Positions 1 through 6,680 of a stretch of 18,118 bases of DNA are shown in pieces. The DNA is taken from assembly GCA_017987425.1 (NCBI GenBank), contig JAGNTT010000022.1, positions 1-18,118 of the forward strand, in the 5' to 3' direction. Origin of the DNA: Candidatus Omnitrophota bacterium. Lineage in GTDB: Bacteria > Omnitrophota > Gorgyraeia > Zapsychrales > Fredricksoniimonadaceae. The position numbers were made by a program, and so were the translations under genes. Numbering within the stretch: position 1 is the stretch's first letter; each line of letters opens with the position of its first letter. Under the pieces are notes generated by a model. That model saw only the letters and a program-made list of their open reading frames with translations, was not told where the DNA came from and made no database searches.

Positions 1-21
1 TATTGTCAGCGAACCAAACGC

Positions 22-882
22 TCATGCTTTTAAGACATCAAAATAAAACTGGGTTTTCCGGACCGGATCCCATTCTTCGCAAATATAAGTCAGCTCCAGG
101 GCCGGAATTTTACTGTAAATATCCGCAAAAAATTTGGACGCCTCCCGTTTCTCATCGAACATTTTAAGATACGGGACTGTCCGTCCCCGCCGGCACTTCA
201 TGTTCACCTTGAGAGACGGTCTGTGAAAGCCATAGCGCGCACAAATCTCAAATGCCTGGGGCATAAGATCATTCCGCTCTAAATTATGGTAATCCAGGTT
301 TCTATCTTTGTGCAGCATTTCTGGAAACTTCTTATGCATGGCTTTAGGGGTGAAAGGCCCATAATAGACTTTAATCATGGCCTGCCCTTGAAGATCCCAA
401 TCAATCGATGACAATTTGATTGTTTTAAAACGATCTAAATCTTTTTCGAACTCCGCACTGTAAACATTGAGCATGGAGAACAGCTTTCGGACGTGCTTTC
501 TTTTCTGTAATTGAGATGGCCTCTGACCATACTCATTGAAAATCTTGGCACGGGAGATTCCATGTCCATGAGAAAAATCGACCAGCCCGATCCCGAAACA
601 GGCTTCCGTATTGTTCTCATATAGGATGCCTTCCAATAAAGGATCTTCCCCTTTACTGGCAGTCATCCACCTTTTGACATCCAGCCTGCGGAGCCCCAAA
701 ATTGCCATCCGCATTCTGTCAGTCTTAACACCGTCAATCAACTCGCAGGACACTTCGAAGGATTCATAAGGTGGCTTTGCAATTCCTTGGTATGCATGTA
801 TATACGCATGAAACGCAGGTGAGGAACGCAGGCGCAAGAGCAAAAAGAATATTTCTCTAAACTGAGCGGGAATCATCTTCAC
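22..882 (-). CDS. Unrecognised protein; strand pattern faintly like ABBA prenyltransferases
   Basis: I do not recognise the family of this 286-residue soluble protein. There is no signal peptide or membrane segment. The reading frame extends upstream to a TTG at 930, but I prefer the GTG at 882: AAAGGA (889-894) sits 6 nt before it, and a TATAAT box at 902-907 would put the transcript start downstream of the TTG. Several segments share a rhythm of an acidic beta strand followed by a K-x-Y/F strand, for example SSIDWDLQGQAMIKVYYGPF and the region FGIGLVDFSHGHG...AKIFNEY. That loosely recalls ABBA-barrel aromatic or peptide prenyltransferases, but no diagnostic motif is present, so this is only a hypothesis. 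It is separated from the Hxs-like gene group by the oppositely oriented prepilin peptidase gene, so joint function is uncertain. The CDS itself is well supported by length, SD and promoter. Confidence 0.75.
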   Translation of the reverse strand: MKMIPAQFREIFFLLLRLRSSPAFHAYIHAYQGIAKPPYESFEVSCELIDGVKTDRMRMAILGLRRLDVKRWMTASKGEDPLLEGILYENNTEACFGIGLVDFSHGHGISRAKIFNEYGQRPSQLQKRKHVRKLFSMLNVYSAEFEKDLDRFKTIKLSSIDWDLQGQAMIKVYYGPFTPKAMHKKFPEMLHKDRNLDYHNLERNDLMPQAFEICARYGFHRPSLKVNMKCRRGRTVPYLKMFDEKREASKFFADIYSKIPALELTYICEEWDPVRKTQFYFDVLKA

Positions 883-888
883 AAAGTT
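883..888 (-). other. SD spacer deciding a GTG start for the 22-882 gene
   Basis: On the minus strand AAAGGA (889-894) is followed by these 6 nt and then GTG at 882-880. This is the best ribosome-binding arrangement for the gene. The upstream in-frame TTG at 930 coincides with the putative -35 box and has no SD. Confidence 0.5.
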
Positions 889-901
889 TCCTTTATGATC
901 T

Positions 902-930
902 ATTATATTTTTACGAAAATCCGGAACCAA
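902..930 (-). promoter_or_regulatory. Sigma70-type promoter for the 22-882 gene
   Basis: Read on the minus strand, TTGGTT (925-930) is followed by 17 nt and a perfect TATAAT (902-907). Transcription would begin near 895, leaving a leader of about 13 nt that carries the AAAGGA SD before the GTG start. The -35 box is only a partial match to TTGACA. Confidence 0.55.
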
Positions 931-994
931 GACCGTTTTTCGTTTATTTGATGATTTCGACCGGCATGTCGGCGTCTGGGCTTAATTATATTCT

Positions 995-1906
995 ATGGAA
1001 AATTTAGAATCAAGGTTTCTTCTCTTCTCCACGATAATCTTACTCGGCGCATTGACTACGTATACCGATATAAGAAAACGCAAAATCTTTAACCCCCACC
1101 TAATGATCTTTGCCGTTCTTGGCTGCCTGATGCTGACATATCTCGCCATTTTCAGACATTATCAGGTCAGACCCCATATCGAAAATGGCCTGATCGCGTT
1201 CATTATCGGTTTTATGATGTACAAAGCTGATCTGTGGCGAGGCGGGGATGCCAAGCTATTCACATTATTGGCTCTTCTTATGCCTTCATGGGAGCACGAT
1301 CAGGTCTTTTTTTCAAACACAATCAGCCTGTTTGCCTGTTCATTTATCGCAGGGATGCTTCTTTTATTACCCGAACTGCTCAAAACGTTAATCACAGACC
1401 GGAAAAAAATCCTGAAGACCTTATATCAAACGAAAAAGAATCTTTTCGGCGGAACGGTACGTATTATCTTTTTTTCCTGGGTCATGTTTCCGCTTTATCA
1501 CCAGCTGTCTCAATATATACCGGATATGGTTAATATAATCTTCGTCATTGCCTATATTTATATTTTCATAGGCTTTAAGTTCTTTAATTCGCACTACGAT
1601 TTTGATATTTATATAAAGAAATACGGCCTGGTTTTTTTGATCGGTTTGATTTTTGGTCTTTTGGTCAGGATCTGGTTTTACCCCCATGCCCTCAATCCCG
1701 AAGCATTTGGGCATTCCATGATTAAAACCCTGACGTCGATCCTTATATCCGCCGCTCTTTATACATCCATCTCACTTTTAAAGGATTATCGCGACCGTGT
1801 TCCTTTTGCCCCGCTGATGTTTATCGGGTGCCTTCTCAGCTACAGCCCATTCTTATCGAGCGTGATCAGACTGATGACCCAATGGAACAACCTGTTTTAT
1901 AATTAA
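995..1906 (+). CDS. A24-family prepilin peptidase-like membrane protein, enlarged
   Basis: This 303-residue polytopic membrane protein carries both aspartate motifs of the A24 (TadV/CpaA/PilD type) prepilin peptidases: D25 in TDIRKRKIFN after the first membrane helix, and D85 in GGDAKL. Enzymes of this family cut the leader of type IV-like prepilins at the cytoplasmic face of the inner membrane. The C-terminal RVPFAPLMFIG segment resembles the PFxP motif at the end of A24 enzymes. Stand-alone CpaA/TadV proteins are usually about 170 residues, so the extra hydrophobic helices after about residue 150 are unusual. No N-terminal cysteine-rich methyltransferase domain of PilD type is visible. It stands alone on the plus strand between minus-strand genes. 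A plausible substrate in the window is the pilin-like protein encoded from 8863. No clear SD precedes the ATG. Confidence 0.82.
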   Translation: MENLESRFLLFSTIILLGALTTYTDIRKRKIFNPHLMIFAVLGCLMLTYLAIFRHYQVRPHIENGLIAFIIGFMMYKADLWRGGDAKLFTLLALLMPSWEHDQVFFSNTISLFACSFIAGMLLLLPELLKTLITDRKKILKTLYQTKKNLFGGTVRIIFFSWVMFPLYHQLSQYIPDMVNIIFVIAYIYIFIGFKFFNSHYDFDIYIKKYGLVFLIGLIFGLLVRIWFYPHALNPEAFGHSMIKTLTSILISAALYTSISLLKDYRDRVPFAPLMFIGCLLSYSPFLSSVIRLMTQWNNLFYN

Positions 1907-1925
1907 CCGCCGCTTTTGTCGACGC

Positions 1926-3674
1926 TCAATCTTGCCCCGAAAGCCAGACGTTCTGGCCAAAAGTATTTAGTCGGCCGAATTTTTTCAAAAACCTCTCCAA
2001 ATCTTTTTTGACACGATCCGCCGGGCTGGACGTCTTGATATCCAACTGGATAAGGTCCTTTCCGGAAAAAACCCTCCCCTTTAAACGCTCAAAGAAATCC
2101 GCCGATTTCGAACTCTTTAAGACCAGAAAATTATTCTGGCATCCCAATTTGAGGCCGCTCTTGGCGTTCTCAAATAACTGGGGATGAAAATAGTAGAGAC
2201 GTTCCGCGTCCAGTCTGTTTAGACCGATCATCTCGATAAACCGGATCAGCTTCCAGAACAGTGTTTTTTCTTTTATTGTGCGCAAATTCTTATCGACAAT
2301 TAAGTAGAAATCCCCGAATGATAATTTCTTGCCGATAATATGATTTTCAAAGACGTTGCGGACAGCTGCATTCTTTACAGGGATATTCTTTTCCCCGTGG
2401 ATGATAGATAATGAATTCTTTTGCTTCTGAAAAGCCGATTTATCGAGGAAATAAACTTTGATCCCCGATTCCACCAGAACTTTGGAAAACCGGTCGATGG
2501 ACGGTAAAAAAGGCTGGACGTTTTCGACCTGCAGATTTTTCGCGCGTTCCGTGATCCGGGAGGGTTCAAAATATCTGGCAAATCCCCCCTGCAAAATGGT
2601 CTTATTGACTTCCCGGTTGATCCTTTTATTAAATGCGGAACCGGAATACCAGGTATCGATGCCGTCGACGACGGTCTTAAGCAAGGCGCTGCAATTCCTC
2701 TCATACCACGCATAATCAAAATTGCCTTTATTCTTATTGAGGATGTCGGCGATGGTCAGGGCCTCAAGCATCGCAACCCCCGATCCGACAGAATAAACCG
2801 GGTCGGCGAAACAATACGCGTCCCCCACAAGGATCCAATTCTTCCCGGCACACTTTTGGCTCATCTTCGAATAATGGTTCCGGGAATGGATTTTCGTCAT
2901 GTAAGGCTTGAGGGCTTTGGCCGGATTTCGAAAGATCGATGTTAACTCATAACAAGCCGCGGAATGCTTTTGCGCATACTCAACAAAATGCTCGTCGGAG
3001 AACTGTTCTCCCCGATGCAACAGACCCATGCTTAATATCGAACTATTATAAATTGGAATTTGCCAAATCCAGCTGTCCGGGCCGATTTTATTAAGAACAG
3101 TCCAATTGGCCCATGAATCCCTGTCCTCTCTTATTTGGTCGACGGACCAGTAACCCCATTGCGCCTTCATCCCTTCGAATTGCCCCAGGGGAGACACGAG
3201 ATTTAATTTGTTGGCAATGACCATCGCCGGCCCGGAACAATCCAGAAGATATTTTTTAAACCTGTACGTATTCCGGTCGGTCGTCACGAGATTTTTGGAG
3301 AGATTAATATCCTCAATACTTTCCGTCCGGATCTCAATGCCCAACTCTTTGACAAGCAACCGCTCAAGTTCCTCGCGCTCACAATGCCAGGCAGATAAAG
3401 CCCCTAAGGGGGCGGGATTATTTGAAGCATATTTGCCGTGATAGGAATCACAAAAAATCGTCCCCAGCTTTTTGGTGTAGCTCTTCATCTTCATGATTTT
3501 TGGAATCAAGCTGAACAAGCCGGGGTCGGCGTTGACAAGATAAGGTGTTTGGGATTCGCCGATCTTATATTGAAAAGGATTGTGATCGACTAATACGGCA
3601 TTGCCCGATAATTTATATTTAAGGCCTATTCCCGCAAATCCAGCCCCGAGTATCAAATAATCACATGTGATCAT
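1926..3674 (-). CDS. Flavin-dependent halogenase-like FAD protein with C-terminal extension
   Basis: This 582-residue protein begins with a Rossmann FAD fold (GAGFAG, residues 10-15) and continues with features of flavin-dependent halogenases. These are GES at 39-41, a lysine pair in TKKLGTIF (68-69) where phenol/pyrrole halogenases of the PltA/Rdc2 kind carry the active-site lysine, SWIWQIP at 201-207 matching the halogenase WxWxIP signature, and GDAYCFADPVYSVGSG at 284-299 for FAD binding. Known relatives use FADH2, O2 and chloride or bromide to make a lysine-linked haloamine that halogenates aromatic rings. About 180 residues after roughly residue 400 match nothing I recognise and could bind the substrate. 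It is the last gene of the minus-strand Hxs-like group, 103 nt after the glycosyltransferase stop. Some proteins with this fold are monooxygenases or reductases, so halogenation is inferred. An SD is weak or absent. Confidence 0.78.
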   Translation of the reverse strand: MITCDYLILGAGFAGIGLKYKLSGNAVLVDHNPFQYKIGESQTPYLVNADPGLFSLIPKIMKMKSYTKKLGTIFCDSYHGKYASNNPAPLGALSAWHCEREELERLLVKELGIEIRTESIEDINLSKNLVTTDRNTYRFKKYLLDCSGPAMVIANKLNLVSPLGQFEGMKAQWGYWSVDQIREDRDSWANWTVLNKIGPDSWIWQIPIYNSSILSMGLLHRGEQFSDEHFVEYAQKHSAACYELTSIFRNPAKALKPYMTKIHSRNHYSKMSQKCAGKNWILVGDAYCFADPVYSVGSGVAMLEALTIADILNKNKGNFDYAWYERNCSALLKTVVDGIDTWYSGSAFNKRINREVNKTILQGGFARYFEPSRITERAKNLQVENVQPFLPSIDRFSKVLVESGIKVYFLDKSAFQKQKNSLSIIHGEKNIPVKNAAVRNVFENHIIGKKLSFGDFYLIVDKNLRTIKEKTLFWKLIRFIEMIGLNRLDAERLYYFHPQLFENAKSGLKLGCQNNFLVLKSSKSADFFERLKGRVFSGKDLIQLDIKTSSPADRVKKDLERFLKKFGRLNTFGQNVWLSGQD

Positions 3675-3736
3675 GATGACAAATTCCCAAATTGATAGAA
3701 TATGATTCCCAGCTCTAAAACCTTCTTAATACTCCC

Positions 3737-3749
3737 TGTGATCGTCACA
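3737..3749. promoter_or_regulatory. Perfect inverted repeat TGTGA-TCG-TCACA in the gap before the halogenase-like gene
   Basis: The 103-base gap 3675-3777 separates the glycosyltransferase from the halogenase-like gene and contains this 5-bp perfect inverted repeat with a 3-nt centre. It could be an operator or a small hairpin. The half-sites equal CRP half-sites, but their spacing (3 rather than 6) does not fit CRP. No convincing -35/-10 pair and no T-tract were found in the gap. Confidence 0.3.
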
Positions 3750-3777
3750 ATTGAAAGGGCCTGGCGCTAAAATCCAA

Positions 3778-4998
3778 TTAATGACGGAAAAACCCTTTGA
3801 ATGCTTGATCAAGAACATTCGCCCCGTCAAACCACTCCGATGGGACTTTCGGCTCTTTGTCTGGAGCCGCAGCCGCTTTGTTGATCATCACACCTAATGT
3901 ACCGGCTGTCAATTCATCATAGGACAGAATCTCGGCCCCAATGTGATCTTTCAGCATTGCGGCCCGGGCCGGCTGTTCACGACAGCTCATATCACCTAAA
4001 CCCTGAAACGGCACTACCACCGCTTTCTTTCTATGCTTGAGCAACATGGCTGACGTGTGGTAGGGCGCTACGGAAACGCACACATCACTATGTTCGATCA
4101 AACGTTCGTAATCTCCAACGGATCTATACATGACTAAATTCTTAACCTTTTTCTTATAAACAAGGGTTGAGAATAGATACCACTCTTCCGGTGTTGTCGA
4201 CGGCCCCGCAATAACAGTCCAATAATATTGCGTGCCGAGAAGGTCACTGGCAAGTATGGCCTCTGTGATCAGTTTCGGATAATAGGCCCCGCCGCCGCGG
4301 ATAACCGCTATCCTTAATGCTTTCAGCGGAACCGGAGGTTTATAAATATTTTCGTCCTTATGCTCGTGAATAACTTCGCCTTTCGGCAGCAGGTAACCCG
4401 CAAAAGTTATCTTGTCTTTGTTTTGTTCAAAGAAATTCAAATACTTTTGCCTGTCTTCTTTCTGGGTAAAAGCATCAGCAATATATTCCTTCTCTTCGGG
4501 AGGAGAAAAAATAATGATCCTCTTGTAAAGTTTTATGATGCTCTTGCGCCAGGTGTCATTTAAAGCTGTTAATAACGGATATCCGGCGACAGCCCAAAGG
4601 GAACATCCTTGTTGCGATGACTTAATCAAGGAAGGGGCAAGCTCATAGCGGCTTTCCTCCCTCCCCAAAGGGAATAACTCGGTAATAAACACATCCGGTT
4701 TTTCTTTAACAAGAACATCCGCGCAGAACCTGCTGCGGCCCTCAATCTGGGCACCGTTCAACCGTACCGGCTCTTTGAAATTTAGACGGCTCAGATACGC
4801 CCCCGGCAGTTGATAGACATTGCCCATCATGTCCAGCTTTGTCTTGGACTGTTGAAGCCCCGCCTGAATAAAAAAAAGATTCCCTTTCGGGAACCTTTTT
4901 TTCCAAACCTCACCAACCGCCATAACTCTAGAGACATGCCCTAAGCACTCATAATGGGAGAAGTATATTCCAATCTTTGGAGAATCATTAGGAACCAT
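3778..4998 (-). CDS. GT-B glycosyltransferase-like protein (COG4671/MurG-like)
   Basis: This 406-residue cytoplasmic protein has the two-domain layout of GT-B glycosyltransferases related to COG4671 and MurG. The N-terminal domain opens with GIYFSHYECLGHVSR (10-24), where LGH replaces the glycine-rich acceptor loop. The C-terminal domain begins near residue 228 with ALRIAVIRGGGAYYPKL. It then carries the nucleotide-sugar region: DVCVSVAPYHTSAMLL (305-320), a KKAVVVPFQG strand, and EQPAR (341-345), corresponding to the EQ...R motif of this group. It would move a sugar from a nucleotide donor to an unknown acceptor. It starts 18 nt after the stop of the secreted protein gene and so is probably co-transcribed with the Hxs-like genes; a modified peptide or lipid acceptor is plausible but unproven. 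No strong SD precedes the ATG, so translational coupling is possible. Confidence 0.72.
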   Translation of the reverse strand: MVPNDSPKIGIYFSHYECLGHVSRVMAVGEVWKKRFPKGNLFFIQAGLQQSKTKLDMMGNVYQLPGAYLSRLNFKEPVRLNGAQIEGRSRFCADVLVKEKPDVFITELFPLGREESRYELAPSLIKSSQQGCSLWAVAGYPLLTALNDTWRKSIIKLYKRIIIFSPPEEKEYIADAFTQKEDRQKYLNFFEQNKDKITFAGYLLPKGEVIHEHKDENIYKPPVPLKALRIAVIRGGGAYYPKLITEAILASDLLGTQYYWTVIAGPSTTPEEWYLFSTLVYKKKVKNLVMYRSVGDYERLIEHSDVCVSVAPYHTSAMLLKHRKKAVVVPFQGLGDMSCREQPARAAMLKDHIGAEILSYDELTAGTLGVMINKAAAAPDKEPKVPSEWFDGANVLDQAFKGFFRH

Positions 4999-5016
4999 GA
5001 AGAAATTAAAACCATA

Positions 5017-6390
5017 TTATTTGGTAAAGAAATCTTTAGTGATATCCCGCTTTTGGCAACCTTGTTTCGCGTCAACATCAACAATATCATCACATTTATA
5101 CGCCCGTCGAGTCCCGATCCACCGGTAAAAATCATTTTCTTCTTTCTCCCGCGAACTTTCACCGGAAATAATACGACAACCGGACAAAGCACGGTACCAT
5201 TCATAATCCCATTGCGAACCAAAAGGACCAACAAAATGTTTAATATAATTCTGGCAGGATTCGGAAGATTCCGTCACTGCCAACACATAAGCTTGAAATT
5301 CGGCCAGATGCCGCTCACTCTTTTGAGGAAAATATCGTCTGAGCAACTGCAGACTTTTGTCATCCATCGTTTCTATCGCGGGGCAGAAAGATTTATTAAT
5401 TTCGTCTTTCATGCCGTCGGAAAATTCGCCGAAGGAATTATCAAAACACTTGGCAGGCTTTTTGTCAGACGCTTTGCCCGGACACGTCTGGGCAACGCAA
5501 AAGACAGCCTTCACTTCTTTCGCACCTTGCAAACAACCCTCATCATCCTGACAGGTGGATAAATCCTCTTTGGCCGCTTCATACATCTTCAACCCGATGT
5601 GATCGACAATCGTTTGAATATATAAGGGTTCTTTTTGATCCGGATTTGTTACATACGGGATTGGCGGAGCTGCGAGGATATTGAGACAGGCATTACCCAA
5701 TTCATTATTATTAAATGCGTAACAGTTGAACTTTCGGTGAGCTCCGAGCCAAGTGTAAAAATCCTGTTCTTCTTGTTCTCTGCTTCTTTCTTGGGATAAA
5801 ATTCGACAACCGGCCAGGGCACTGTACCAACTCACAGTCCATCGATCGCTTAATGGGCCGAGATATTCCTTGATGTAATCCTCACACGCTTTGGCTGAAT
5901 CTTTGATGGCTTTAAGATGAGCCTTACTGACCACCAAAAACGTTTCGTCTTTATCCGGATTGAGATTTATAAGCGCCTTGCGGGCTTCTTTGTCATCAGT
6001 AGCTCCGACAAACTCACAAAGTTTCGCGCTGAGCTTATCCCAATCTTCTTTGGAGGTTCCCTCTGGAACCCCGCCGAAACACTGGCCGGGATTCAACATT
6101 TTCTTGTCCGAACCGTCGCAAACACCGCTCACACAATTCCAAAACTTTACCCTCTTGGCGTCCCGTAAACAATATTTATCTTCCTTGCACGCGGATAAAT
6201 CAATTTGCGCGGCATCATAAATGTTCAAAAATAAACGTTCGATGTAATACTCAATGGGCGTCGACATGGCTGACGCAGGTTCCTTTGAGTCAACTGAGGT
6301 CGAAGGCTTAGCCTCCTCAGCGCGGGCAGAGGTCAAAAAACAAAAACAAAGCATTAAACATGCAGTTAATGCTTTGAATTGTTTTCGCAT
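5017..6390 (-). CDS. Secreted cysteine-rich protein made of two tandem homologous domains
   Basis: I do not recognise this family. The 457-residue product starts with a Sec signal peptide (MRKQFK, a hydrophobic core, then SARA|EE with likely cleavage after residue 24). The mature part contains the same ~190-residue unit twice, at about 45-235 and 255-445. The copies share DLSAC/DLSTC, NC...C/FC...TC, PGQCF/PAKCF, the CxxYIK...GP tract, WYSALAGCRI/WYRALSGCRI, SRE-EE-DFY-W and a closing cysteine, with an offset of 210-212 residues. The conserved paired cysteines suggest disulfides and extracytoplasmic folding. It lies 23 nt after the putative precursor peptide gene and 18 nt before the glycosyltransferase, in the middle of the Hxs-like operon. 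Roles such as a periplasmic partner, receptor or immunity protein for the peptide are guesses. GTGAG about 6 nt before the ATG is a modest SD. Confidence 0.8.
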   Translation of the reverse strand: MRKQFKALTACLMLCFCFLTSARAEEAKPSTSVDSKEPASAMSTPIEYYIERLFLNIYDAAQIDLSACKEDKYCLRDAKRVKFWNCVSGVCDGSDKKMLNPGQCFGGVPEGTSKEDWDKLSAKLCEFVGATDDKEARKALINLNPDKDETFLVVSKAHLKAIKDSAKACEDYIKEYLGPLSDRWTVSWYSALAGCRILSQERSREQEEQDFYTWLGAHRKFNCYAFNNNELGNACLNILAAPPIPYVTNPDQKEPLYIQTIVDHIGLKMYEAAKEDLSTCQDDEGCLQGAKEVKAVFCVAQTCPGKASDKKPAKCFDNSFGEFSDGMKDEINKSFCPAIETMDDKSLQLLRRYFPQKSERHLAEFQAYVLAVTESSESCQNYIKHFVGPFGSQWDYEWYRALSGCRIISGESSREKEENDFYRWIGTRRAYKCDDIVDVDAKQGCQKRDITKDFFTK

Positions 6391-6413
6391 AAATATCTCA
6401 CAGTAATTGATGC

Positions 6414-6680
6414 TTAATACGATGCATGCGTCGTCACATTGGTGTGATTGACGCAGTTATCCGCCGGAGCGTTAGGTGTAACGACATTAGTATGGGTCTG
6501 CCCGGAAGAAATGTCAGATAAAACACCCGCGACGCCCAACGCCGCAACCGTCGACAAACCGACTTTCAAAATTGTTTCTTTGCTGACAAATCCATCTTCA
6601 TCTTTCATCAGCTCACCCAACGATTTTTTCAGCGGAATGTTATTCTTTACGACTTTTTTAGTTTTTGTCTGCTTTTTCAT
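6414..6680 (-). CDS. Putative RiPP precursor peptide (HxsA-like, HTN/HTN/HAS motifs)
   Basis: This 88-residue peptide looks like the substrate of the adjacent radical SAM enzyme. Residues 1-30 are lysine-rich and polar. Residues 31-58 include a small-residue hydrophobic stretch (TILKVGLSTVAALGVAGVL). The tail 59-88 is rich in Thr/Asn/Val and carries three H-x-N/S motifs: HTN (63-65), HTN (79-81) and HAS (85-87) before a terminal Tyr, plus one Cys at 76. Canonical HxsA peptides carry His-Xaa-Ser repeats, so this is a divergent relative or analogue. I chose the ATG at 6680 because AAGGAG (6687-6692) lies 6 nt upstream; the frame is open to 6833, but that extension lies inside the radical SAM gene. 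The start overlaps the end of the radical SAM gene by 23 nt, suggesting translational coupling. No leader peptidase or exporter is visible nearby. Confidence 0.72.
   Translation of the reverse strand: MKKQTKTKKVVKNNIPLKKSLGELMKDEDGFVSKETILKVGLSTVAALGVAGVLSDISSGQTHTNVVTPNAPADNCVNHTNVTTHASY

Noticed and set aside
3737..3749. TGTGATCGTCACA as a CRP/FNR site
   Set aside because: CRP-type sites need about 6 bp between half-sites; here there are 3. It is kept only as an unnamed inverted repeat.
4954..5562. 202-residue plus-strand ORF opposite the secreted protein gene
   Set aside because: It is antisense to the second repeat of the duplicated secreted protein, whose repeat conservation proves the minus-strand frame is the coding one.
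6324..6390. Lipoprotein signal (LTAC) in the duplicated secreted protein
   Set aside because: The Cys at residue 11 comes before the hydrophobic core, so it cannot be a lipobox; SARA|EE fits an ordinary signal peptidase I site.
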